From Planococcus maritimus (GTDB lineage: Bacteria > Bacillota > Bacilli > Bacillales_A > Planococcaceae): a DNA stretch of 64,000 bases. Of the stretch, positions 49,559 to 57,592 are shown piece by piece. The stretch is from the NCBI RefSeq assembly GCF_001592825.1, contig NZ_LTZG01000021.1, positions 124,001 to 188,000 on the forward strand. Reading direction: 5' to 3'. Below the pieces are notes generated by a model that worked only from the letters and a program-made list of their open reading frames with translations, was not told the origin of the DNA and did no database searches. Made by a program: the position numbers and the translations under genes. The stretch's first letter is position 1. Each line of letters starts with the position of its first letter.

Positions 49559-51217
49559 TTAATCACTCATGGCAACGCGGAGCACTTCTTCCGTCGTTGT
49601 CATGCCCTCCTTTACTTTTAATAAACCATCGTCAATGAGAAAAATCGTGTCGTTGGCGATAGCGATTTTCCGGATTTCGGCTGCCGATCCTCCCCGGTTG
49701 ATGATATCTTTCATCGCATCGTCGACGACCAGCACTTCGTGAATCGCCATTCGCCCTTTATAGCCGCTCATATTGCATTGTGAACAGCCGCTGCCGCGGG
49801 CAATCGTATCGATTGATAAGCCCCTTTTGGCGAAAATCTCTTGCTCACGGACCGTCGCCGGCTGAATTTCCTTGCAGTCTCGGCAAACACGACGAATCAA
49901 TCGCTGGGCGATGACCGCATTTAACGAGGCCGTAACGAGGAACGGTTCAATGCCCATGTCGAGAAGTCTCGTAATCGAAGCGATTGAATCGTTGGTATGA
50001 ATGGTACTCAGCACCAAATGCCCTGTCAAAGAGGCGCGGATAGAAATGTCCGCCGTTTCCTTATCGCGAATCTCACCTACCATGACGATGTCGGGATCTT
50101 GGCGCAGAATCGAGCGCAGCCCTGCCGCAAAGCTTAAACCGACATTCGCATTCACTTGGATTTGGTTAATGCCTTCCAATTGATACTCCACCGGATCTTC
50201 AACGGTAATGATATTGACTTCCTCAGAATTCAATTTATTGAGCGCCGCATACAAAGTAGAGGACTTACCGGAACCGGTCGGGCCTGAAATCAGTACGATG
50301 CCGTTCGGCTTATCAATTTCTTTCATAAAACGTTCCATATTCGTATCATTAAATCCGAGCTTTGAAATATCGGTCAAGTTTTGGCTCAAGTCCAAGATCC
50401 GCATAACGATTTTCTCTCCGAATACTGTCGGCAAGGAAGAGACGCGAAGATCAATGGCACGGAAGTCTACGGTCGTTTTGATGCGTCCGTCTTGCGGGAT
50501 GCGGTTTTCCGTAATATCCAGGTTGGCGAGAATTTTGATACGTGCTGTCACCATTTGCTGCATCGATTTTGGCAAAATTCGCTCGGTGCGCAAGGTCCCG
50601 TCAATTCGGTAACGCACCAATAATTTGCCTTCATGCGGATCTAGGTGGACGTCGGATGCTTTCATGGCAACAGCATTTGATAAGAGTTGATTGACAAGTC
50701 GAACAACCGGCGCGTCAAGGTCCGTAAGCGCGTCTTCTTTTTCTTCTGTTGCATCCGGCATTTCTTCCAATAATTCTTCGTACGATTCTTCTTCGTAATA
50801 CTTGGCGATGGTCTTCAAAATATCTTCTTTCGAGGCAATGGTGGGCTCGATCTGGAAGCCGGTCGCTAAGCGAAGGTCATCGATTGTGATGAAATCAGTC
50901 GGATCTGTCATCGCGATAAAAAGCCGATCGCCTTCTCGCTTCAACGGCACGAGCAACTTGCGCTTGGCGAAATCTTTTGGCACGATGTTGAACAATAAGG
51001 GATCAAAGGGATAGCGGAACAGCGAGACATGCGGGATGCCGAGCTGTACTTCTAGCGTTTCGATCAATTGTTGTTCGGTGATGAATCCCCGTGACAATAA
51101 GGCATCTCCCAGTTTCTGGTCATTTTGTTTGGAATCGAGCGCCCCTTGCAAATCATCTTGCGTCAATAAGCCTTGCTCGACCAAAATGTCACCAATGCGT
51201 TTCCGTTTAATTGCCAT
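49559..51217 (-). CDS. pilB: Type IV pilus extension ATPase PilB (GspE family)
   Basis: A 552-residue assembly ATPase. An N-terminal MshEN-type domain (about 1-150, IGDILVEQGLLTQDDLQGAL and GDALLSRGFITEQQLIETL repeats) precedes the motor with ISGPTGSGKSSTLYAAL (about residue 310), Asp box TVEDPVEYQL, Walker B DIVMVGEIRDKETADI and His box GHLVLSTIHTND. The tetracysteine zinc site is seen as CRDCKEI and CSQCNMSGYKGRM. MshEN domains can bind c-di-GMP; a diguanylate cyclase gene lies just upstream of this operon. AAGGGGGGAATTGA precedes the ATG. Confidence 0.95.
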   Translation of the reverse strand: MAIKRKRIGDILVEQGLLTQDDLQGALDSKQNDQKLGDALLSRGFITEQQLIETLEVQLGIPHVSLFRYPFDPLLFNIVPKDFAKRKLLVPLKREGDRLFIAMTDPTDFITIDDLRLATGFQIEPTIASKEDILKTIAKYYEEESYEELLEEMPDATEEKEDALTDLDAPVVRLVNQLLSNAVAMKASDVHLDPHEGKLLVRYRIDGTLRTERILPKSMQQMVTARIKILANLDITENRIPQDGRIKTTVDFRAIDLRVSSLPTVFGEKIVMRILDLSQNLTDISKLGFNDTNMERFMKEIDKPNGIVLISGPTGSGKSSTLYAALNKLNSEEVNIITVEDPVEYQLEGINQIQVNANVGLSFAAGLRSILRQDPDIVMVGEIRDKETADISIRASLTGHLVLSTIHTNDSIASITRLLDMGIEPFLVTASLNAVIAQRLIRRVCRDCKEIQPATVREQEIFAKRGLSIDTIARGSGCSQCNMSGYKGRMAIHEVLVVDDAMKDIINRGGSAAEIRKIAIANDTIFLIDDGLLKVKEGMTTTEEVLRVAMSD

Positions 51218-51240
51218 TCAATTCCCCCCCTTGCACTTTC

Positions 51241-52671
51241 TTACTTATTGACTCGGTTTCCTGCTTTATCATAGACAGGCTCGTCTGTCGGTGAATCGTT
51301 TTCGGTATTTTTATCCTCGTTTGAATCATCAGTTTCAGTTCCCTCATCCTGGGCGGAACCATCTGTCGATTCACCTGTGTCGCTATCTACGGTTTCTTCT
51401 TCCCCCACAAGCGTGCCGTCTTCTACAGTTTGTTCTGAGGGGTCGTGAATGCCGTTATTATTTTCATCGATAAAACCTTCATCTCCAGGCTGCGGAATTG
51501 GATCTCCATTGGCATCTGTTGCAGGTGTTTCAGGCACCTTGAGCGGATACACTTCAACGCGATGGATGGGCGGATAAAAATCGCTCGATACGGGTTCAAC
51601 ACGCACTTCTTTATCGCCTTCCAAGATGCTTCTCACCACTTCAATGCGCTTGCCACCGTTGCCTTTTTCTTTTACTTTTTTGCCGCTTGAGACGAATGCA
51701 CTGTATTGTTTGATGAGACGCGGTTCGATTTCTTTATCGCTAGCGGCTGAGATGTAATACGTATGGACAAACGGCTGTCCATGTATAGACGCCTTTAACT
51801 CATCATTTTCTAAGTAGATATTTAAAGTGAACGAGCTCGTATTGGGATTGGAAAAAGCGAAATCAACCCCCAATGTACGATTGATGGCTGCTTCTTCACC
51901 CATGGGCACATTTTTCGGCAATTGTTCACCGATACTGCGCTGCTCAACGAGAAAGTTCGTTCTCAACACTGCTCCATATATTGCGGAAGCGATTTCCGTC
52001 AGTTCTGCATCCGACGCATCAAGCGCAGTCAATTCTTCAAGCTTTGGCAAAAAAACGAATGTTTCACTTGGTCCGATTACCGTGCCATTCAGTACTTCGA
52101 TCAACTCGTTTGCGCCTTGACTGCTTATACTATGGGAAAAACTCGACTGCGCCGTTTCTTCAAGAGGCATTTCAAGAGAATCGCCGCTAATGTCGACATG
52201 TGTCACAGACTGTCCGCCTTCAAGCGCTGTTTCCAGTTGCTGGTGGATATTGGCAATATCTGCTTCCGTAAACGGAATATCAGTGAATTGCTTTTTCAGA
52301 AAAGAACGTGTCGTCGATTCCGATAAGTCGAAAACAAAATCATTTTGCGCACCGCTCTCGGCTCTTTCCAAAGTTTCGTCTAAGGAAATCTCGACATCTT
52401 TTAATGGATAGTTCGCAGTCGCATCTAAATAGGTCACACGCAGTTCCGACGACTCCCGGACGGCGGAAGCCTGACCTAAAAACAAAGTCCTGGCATCTGC
52501 AAGCTCCATATTCGAGACGTCAGTCGTGCCGATATATGTATAATCACCGTATTCGGCCGATGGAAACACCCATTCATCGACCGCATATGCCCCGGCATTC
52601 GCGGTGCCAAATACAACAAGGGCGGCTCCAAATACGCCGCCGAATACTTTGCCGAATTGCTTATTGTCCAT
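51241..52671 (-). CDS. VanW-like/G5-type surface protein with EF-hand loop
   Basis: A 476-residue exported or membrane-anchored protein. A hydrophobic N-terminal segment (about 9-27) is followed by an extracellular domain (about 30-320) that resembles the VanW family (SSQGANELIEVLNGTVIGPS, TNFLVEQRS and later the NPNTSSFTLNIYLEND strand). A G5-like beta segment (about 325-375, KGNGGKRIEVVRSIL) comes next. The tail from about 385 is Pro/Asp/Glu-rich and contains DENNNGIHDPSE, a perfect calcium EF-hand loop. Such proteins are common in Planococcaceae pilus operons only as far as I can infer. GGGGAATTAAG sets the start at 52671. Placed between a small membrane protein and pilB, it may be a pilus-associated adhesin or wall-passage factor. 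Confidence 0.7.
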   Translation of the reverse strand: MDNKQFGKVFGGVFGAALVVFGTANAGAYAVDEWVFPSAEYGDYTYIGTTDVSNMELADARTLFLGQASAVRESSELRVTYLDATANYPLKDVEISLDETLERAESGAQNDFVFDLSESTTRSFLKKQFTDIPFTEADIANIHQQLETALEGGQSVTHVDISGDSLEMPLEETAQSSFSHSISSQGANELIEVLNGTVIGPSETFVFLPKLEELTALDASDAELTEIASAIYGAVLRTNFLVEQRSIGEQLPKNVPMGEEAAINRTLGVDFAFSNPNTSSFTLNIYLENDELKASIHGQPFVHTYYISAASDKEIEPRLIKQYSAFVSSGKKVKEKGNGGKRIEVVRSILEGDKEVRVEPVSSDFYPPIHRVEVYPLKVPETPATDANGDPIPQPGDEGFIDENNNGIHDPSEQTVEDGTLVGEEETVDSDTGESTDGSAQDEGTETDDSNEDKNTENDSPTDEPVYDKAGNRVNK

Positions 52672-52672
52672 C

Positions 52673-53086
52673 TTAATTCCCCTTTCCGACCGGGCCGATG
52701 GACTCCATGCCAAATACCTTGTCGGATTTCTCTATTTTGGATTCCTGCTTTTGTACAGATTCTTCATGCACGGTTTTGGATGGCTGGGAGTTTGCAGCCG
52801 ATTGCTTTTTAAGCTCCTTGCGCTCTTCTTTCAAGCGCATTTTTTTCTGTTGTTCGCGTTCTTCTATTTTCATGAAAAGTAATGCCGTTACAAGCGACAA
52901 GCCAAGAATCGCAAGCAAGCTCATGTGCCAGGCAAAACTCCCTTGCATCCATAGCGCTACAGCAGCCGTTAACAAACTGCCAATTGCAATAATATAAGTC
53001 TTTTTCTTCTTCTCTGTTTTCTTAAAAAAGACAATTCCCGCCATGACCGCCACAGTGATCATCAGCCAAATGAATAATTTAATCAT
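52673..53086 (-). CDS. Small membrane protein of the pilus operon, unknown function
   Basis: A 137-residue protein I do not recognise. Three hydrophobic helices (about 3-20, 30-48 and 52-72) are followed by a highly charged coiled-coil segment (about 73-95, KIEEREQQKKMRLKEERKEL) and a polar tail. It lies inside the pilus operon, 2 bp ahead of the VanW-like gene, so it is probably co-translated with it. It could be an anchor or accessory assembly protein; no function can be assigned. Confidence 0.65.
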   Translation of the reverse strand: MIKLFIWLMITVAVMAGIVFFKKTEKKKKTYIIAIGSLLTAAVALWMQGSFAWHMSLLAILGLSLVTALLFMKIEEREQQKKMRLKEERKELKKQSAANSQPSKTVHEESVQKQESKIEKSDKVFGMESIGPVGKGN

Positions 53087-53119
53087 AGTTCTTCCCCCTA
53101 CATGTTGCGTATTTCTGCT

Positions 53120-54628
53120 TTAATATTCGACTTCTAGACCAAAGCCTGACCCAATTGGCTCTGGAACAGATACTTCAATTGGCACAATTTTGCTTTCTTT
53201 CATTGAAATCCCGCAATTTTCTAAAAATGTGGAATAATCACTGGATCTTGTCACATATATTTTTGTCATTTCTTGGTTGATACTATTATTATTGTTTCTC
53301 AATACAAATTTTTTATCCGCAAAATCTGTATAATAAATCAAATGCCCACTATCAGAAAAAGAAATTTCCTTTTCTAAGCGCGTTAAATCATCAGGATAAA
53401 TGCGATCTATGTCTATACAAAAATTAGAGTGATTAGAAACTTCGATATGATTTTTCCAATCGATTTGTGCTTTTTTTGTTTTGTCTTGATACCCCAATAC
53501 AAGAAAATTGGTATTATACATGTTTTTCAAGTTAACGTTTACATCCAGTTCTTTCACCACAATGGTTTGTTTTTCACCTTTTTTTCCAAGGTTTATAATG
53601 TTATTTCCTATAGTTAGCTTTCCAGAGATGAATAAATTCGCATTTACTAAATTATTCATATTATTTGGCGCTCCCACATCATTTTCATTTACAACAATAT
53701 TAATTCCTCGGAAATCAGTTCCATTACAATTATTTTTACAAACAAATTTTGTATAATTATCGGTAAACACACGGAAGTCTTTAGGATCCATATCTTCATC
53801 GAGAGAATCTAGAAAATTATCTAAAGTCTCATTTGTTTGGGCTTTGCATTCATAGGGAGCTTTTGCCTGATTATTTTTAACGGCTAATATCAATTCTGAA
53901 CAAGAAATCGTAGGCGGTGTAAATGAAAATACTTTATCGTAAGTCAAATCCTCGTCTTCTGTAATTAAGACCGTGTTGATTTTCCGAGTTTCTGTGCTAT
54001 TGAGAAAACTATCCGGAATTTCCACTTGAAAAATTGCAGTTAGTTCTTTTTGACTATCTAATGCTTTGCCCTCAACGTTTAACACAATTTCCACCCATTT
54101 GACTGCTTTGTCCATGACTAAAATGTCATTCACATCTTTTTGTGCTGCATTCATCTTCTTAGCTATTGCCGATTTAACGTGGTATTGTACTTGTTCCCCA
54201 GTAAAAGGAGTTTCTTCAGCCGCCAATTTCAATGCATCCAACTCGGTACTCTTTTCTATAATCTTTTGGACATACAATTCTTTCATCTCTTTATCGACCT
54301 TTTCTTCCCATGTAGAACGTTCTAATTCACTGTCACAAGCGGCTCCTAACGGCAGCTCAATGCAAGCAATGAGTTCATTTAGCTTGAGCTGAGTTTCCTG
54401 CTGCATTTCCGCTTTTAATAATTTTAGTTCTCGTTCAAAATCAGAACTGTAGTAGATAGTCCCCATTTCTGCGGCGGCTACTGCCTGATTGCCGGTATCT
54501 ACGACTTTTTCCTGCTGGGCATGATTTAATGAGCCGGCCATGAATGTAGCTGCCAATCCCATAAACAGGACGATGATGAGCAGGACGATGACAAGCGCAT
54601 AAGCTTTTTCGTTTTTAATATTTTTCAT
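53120..54628 (-). CDS. PilX-like minor pilus protein (unknown globular part)
   Basis: A 502-residue protein whose N-terminus (NEKAYALVIVLLIIVLFMGLAATFMAGSLNHAQQE) has the short basic start and hydrophobic helix of PilX/GspK-type components. It lacks the G/xxxxE cleavage motif of true prepilins. Its position after two prepilins fits PilX. The rest (about 60-502) is Asn/Asp/Lys-rich, with four cysteines in SCSELILAVKN and FVCKNNCNG-like segments, and resembles no family I know. The DNA is strikingly AT-rich compared with its neighbours, which suggests transfer or diversifying selection. AGGAGGAGCTAT precedes the ATG. Confidence 0.65.
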   Translation of the reverse strand: MKNIKNEKAYALVIVLLIIVLFMGLAATFMAGSLNHAQQEKVVDTGNQAVAAAEMGTIYYSSDFERELKLLKAEMQQETQLKLNELIACIELPLGAACDSELERSTWEEKVDKEMKELYVQKIIEKSTELDALKLAAEETPFTGEQVQYHVKSAIAKKMNAAQKDVNDILVMDKAVKWVEIVLNVEGKALDSQKELTAIFQVEIPDSFLNSTETRKINTVLITEDEDLTYDKVFSFTPPTISCSELILAVKNNQAKAPYECKAQTNETLDNFLDSLDEDMDPKDFRVFTDNYTKFVCKNNCNGTDFRGINIVVNENDVGAPNNMNNLVNANLFISGKLTIGNNIINLGKKGEKQTIVVKELDVNVNLKNMYNTNFLVLGYQDKTKKAQIDWKNHIEVSNHSNFCIDIDRIYPDDLTRLEKEISFSDSGHLIYYTDFADKKFVLRNNNNSINQEMTKIYVTRSSDYSTFLENCGISMKESKIVPIEVSVPEPIGSGFGLEVEY

Positions 54629-54638
54629 ATAGCTCCTC

Positions 54639-55097
54639 CTATGGCCGGTCAGTTCGGATGCGCGTCAATGTCGTCTGGATAGTTAAGCTTCGGCCGTTTT
54701 TTGATAAATTCAATTGAATATTGGCATGATTTTTCTTTGGTTCAATGTATGACTCTACGGTTAAATCACCTTCCCCGTTTATAGTGGTACCAGTGAAATC
54801 GTATTCTTTGTCGAGCACCGGTTCAAAACCCCCACATCCTGTCTCTACACATGCTCTCATCAATAGCTGATTGTTCTGAAACTTAATGGTGTAAGTTTCG
54901 CTTTGTCTGTGGGCTGACGAAAGTTTACTAATGATGATGTTGGCGTCCTGTTGAATTTCTGTTTTGCTGGTTTCTGCTGTTGTATGCTTCATGCCAATCG
55001 ACAGCGCTGTCCATGCAGCTGTTGCAATGATGGATACAAGGAGAAGAGCTGCCAATACTTCAATAAGGCTAATACCTTTTTCATTCAGTCTCTCCAT
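54639..55097 (-). CDS. Minor prepilin, PulJ/GspJ-like
   Basis: A 152-residue prepilin. The leader MERLNEKG is followed by /ISLIEVLAALLLVSIIATAAW, with the cleavage glycine and the +5 glutamate. The globular part contains ACVETGCGGFEPVLD, a possible disulfide, and ends in beta strands. Minor pilins of this class prime pilus assembly. The ATG overlaps the preceding gene's stop (TGATG). Confidence 0.78.
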   Translation of the reverse strand: MERLNEKGISLIEVLAALLLVSIIATAAWTALSIGMKHTTAETSKTEIQQDANIIISKLSSAHRQSETYTIKFQNNQLLMRACVETGCGGFEPVLDKEYDFTGTTINGEGDLTVESYIEPKKNHANIQLNLSKNGRSLTIQTTLTRIRTDRP

Positions 55098-55615
55098 CAG
55101 TTTTGTTCCTCTACACGGTATTGAAGATAACCGTATGTTTCACTGCTGATTTGACCGTCTCGGTAGATCTTTAAATGCATTTTGTGCAGTTGTGCAAGTG
55201 TTGGGTCATCACATTTTAATAGGCTCGACTCATTTTCAGTTAAGAAAGGTGTACATGCTAATGCAATTTCCACTTCGTACTTATAGTTATCCTGCTTTTC
55301 GAATCGCGCATAGCCATTTTGCACAGAAACTTTTGTGTAACTCAAACTAGCCATTGTATCTTCGTACTTCTCGGCAAACTTTTCGTAAATAACTGGGTCT
55401 GCTTCACTACGATCTCCTAGCCAACCAGCATTAGCAATCACTGCCATCTCCTGCCTCGCCAAGTTCATCGTATCCAGCTTTGCCTCAGTTTTATTATTGA
55501 ACAAAGTCATCTGGGGAAATACAGTCATGATGCCGACAAAGACGATTCCAAGGATGACGAGCGCCGCCAAAACTTCAACGAGCGTTAAGCCTTGCTGTAA
55601 TTTCAGCTTGTTCAT
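55097..55615 (-). CDS. Minor prepilin, PilV/GspI-like
   Basis: A 172-residue prepilin with leader MNKLKLQQG and mature start /LTLVEVLAALVILGIVFVGIM (Glu at +5). The long polar remainder includes CTPFLTENESSLLKCDDPTL, a likely cysteine-bridged loop. It is the first gene of the pilus operon, with GGGGGAATACAGGAA ahead of its ATG. A weak promoter-like pair (TGTCAA and TAATAT) lies upstream, but I do not call it. Confidence 0.78.
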   Translation of the reverse strand: MNKLKLQQGLTLVEVLAALVILGIVFVGIMTVFPQMTLFNNKTEAKLDTMNLARQEMAVIANAGWLGDRSEADPVIYEKFAEKYEDTMASLSYTKVSVQNGYARFEKQDNYKYEVEIALACTPFLTENESSLLKCDDPTLAQLHKMHLKIYRDGQISSETYGYLQYRVEEQN

Positions 55616-55797
55616 TTCCTGTATTCCCCCTAAAATTTCATCGTTTAATGTAATTAAATTCCTTATTGTAAAGCCTTTCTATCTAAATCACTCTACGCCT
55701 ATATTATTGCATGTTTACTTGTATTTGACACGGTATTTTTGCAGGATAATCTATACTTTTTAATAAAACTTTAGCTTTTATTTCCATATTTCCTGAG

Positions 55798-55840
55798 ATA
55801 AAAAGACTACAGAAACGACCGAAGCCGTTCTGTAGCCTTA
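55798..55840 (-). terminator. Intrinsic terminator of the diguanylate cyclase gene
   Basis: Minus-strand CTACAGAACGGC and GTCGTTTCTGTAG pair imperfectly around a short loop and are followed by TTTTTATC. It separates this gene from the pilus operon. Confidence 0.75.
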
Positions 55841-57541
55841 TTTCGAATATGCCGCCACTTTATTGCGCCCCGCCTGCTTTGCCCCGATATACAAGGCTCG
55901 GTCAGCGTTGCGGATCATCGCCATGGCGTCATCGCTGTCATCTGGTGCGGATGAGACGCCGATGCTCATGGTGATGTGGATGCTAACGGTCCCGCGATTG
56001 TCGTCGAGGTCGCTTTGCACGAGAAATTCGTGACTTTCAATTTCTTTGCGAATGTTCTCTGCGAGCAGCATCGCCACTTCTTTACTGTAGTTTGGCAGCA
56101 GGACGACAAATTCCTCGCCACCGTAACGGGCGACTGTTCCTTCTTCGCCGACCATTTCCTTCAGCAAGTTGGCAAGGGCGACGAGAATTTCGTTGCCGCT
56201 TTGATGTCCATATTTATCGTTAATGGCTTTGAAATGATCAATGTCCATCATGATGACAGAAAGGTGATTCAAGTCGCCACTGTTAACCTGTTCCATGCAT
56301 TTTCCGATCGCTTCGTCGAGATAGCGGTAATTGTATAATTTCGTCAGCCCGCAGCGTTCGCTCTTGGCGATTGCGTTTTGGACGAGTACCGCTTTTTCCA
56401 GTGACACAGCGAAATAGGTGCTTAAGATATCGAGAATTTGAAGCTGGTGATGGAGAAACGCATGCTTTCTGCGAGCCGCGAGAACCAGAACCCCTTCAAT
56501 TTTATTATTGCGTGAAATCGGCATCGCCATGAGGCTCTCTGATTCTGGGTGGATATGATCGCTTTGAATGTCTTCCCATTGGGATCTTCTGCTGAACATA
56601 AAGGAATCGTTTTCAATAATCGCTTTTCCTGCTATCCCTTGATCGCAATTAACGGCTTCTACGTTAAGTGGCTTGAATTCATCGTCTTCGTATATTCTCA
56701 GCATCAATAATTGTTCTTTGTGATAGTCAATGACGTAGGCATAGTCCACTTTGAAAAGCTCTGCGACTTGGATGACGAATTGATCGAGCACTTCATCTGA
56801 AGACAGCCGTGCAGCCAATTGATGGCCGATTTCTCCCGCTTTCTTCAAGTCGTTATTAACCTTCTCAGAATTGGTATACATGTGAATGACAGCGGTCATT
56901 GTAAAAAATGGGATGCCTAGCAATAACAAGGCCGCCAATCCGAAATAGGCTTCGGACATATAAAGGGCGATTGAAAATGGAAATACTAAGAAGGCAATGG
57001 TGAAATCCCAAATCGTATCGAGCGAGAAAAAGTTTTTGTGTTCGCCGAGAATCCGGATATAACTATAAAGAATCAGTTGATTGGCGACAAATGACACCGT
57101 CTGGAACAACAAGCCAAATACGATGACATGAGCCAGGCTCAAGGAACCAACCTCACCGCCGGCAAACAGGAACAATAATCCGGCAATCGCCGAGACGGCA
57201 AAGAACATAATGGAATTAAAGGGAAATCGTGCCGACAGACTTTCGGAAGTCCGCAGCCTCAAGATCACGATAATCATCGCTACTTGAGACAAAATGACTT
57301 CTGTGAAGATTCCGTATTTCAAGAACACCGCCACTGTCAGCCACTGGACGAGATAGGTAGGCACGCCGCTGATATTCATCGGGAATAAACAAGCCAGCAC
57401 AAAAAAGGCTAAATAAGCTAAAGCATCGGTCAGTTCCATGGCAGGAGGCGGGTAATATTGATAGATAAGGTAAAGACCTGGCGGCACTACGAACAACCAA
57501 GCTGTCCATAGGATTCGCGTTCTTTTGGTTATTGGATCCAT
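55838..57541 (-). CDS. Membrane-bound GAF-GGDEF diguanylate cyclase
   Basis: A 567-residue signalling enzyme that should make cyclic di-GMP. About six to seven N-terminal helices (10-225), then a GAF domain (about 250-390, with LLMLRIYEDDEFKPL and LMAMPISRNNKIEGVLVLAA), then a GGDEF domain (about 405-567). The active-site loop is GGEEF (474-478), and MMDIDHFKAINDKYGHQSGN supplies the metal-binding aspartate, so catalysis is predicted. There is no RxxD inhibitory site five residues ahead of GGEEF. It lies upstream of the pilus operon on the same strand but has its own terminator. GGGAGAAAAGCG precedes the ATG. Confidence 0.9.
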   Translation of the reverse strand: MDPITKRTRILWTAWLFVVPPGLYLIYQYYPPPAMELTDALAYLAFFVLACLFPMNISGVPTYLVQWLTVAVFLKYGIFTEVILSQVAMIIVILRLRTSESLSARFPFNSIMFFAVSAIAGLLFLFAGGEVGSLSLAHVIVFGLLFQTVSFVANQLILYSYIRILGEHKNFFSLDTIWDFTIAFLVFPFSIALYMSEAYFGLAALLLLGIPFFTMTAVIHMYTNSEKVNNDLKKAGEIGHQLAARLSSDEVLDQFVIQVAELFKVDYAYVIDYHKEQLLMLRIYEDDEFKPLNVEAVNCDQGIAGKAIIENDSFMFSRRSQWEDIQSDHIHPESESLMAMPISRNNKIEGVLVLAARRKHAFLHHQLQILDILSTYFAVSLEKAVLVQNAIAKSERCGLTKLYNYRYLDEAIGKCMEQVNSGDLNHLSVIMMDIDHFKAINDKYGHQSGNEILVALANLLKEMVGEEGTVARYGGEEFVVLLPNYSKEVAMLLAENIRKEIESHEFLVQSDLDDNRGTVSIHITMSIGVSSAPDDSDDAMAMIRNADRALYIGAKQAGRNKVAAYSK

Positions 57542-57592
57542 CGCTTTTCTCCCTCGCTATGCTCACGGATTGACCCGTTTCCCGATCAATGG

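Noticed and set aside
43431-55615. Type II secretion system or com pseudopilus operon
   Set aside because: The presence of PilT, PilM, PilN and PilO, and the lack of ComG-type gene order, point to type IV pili.
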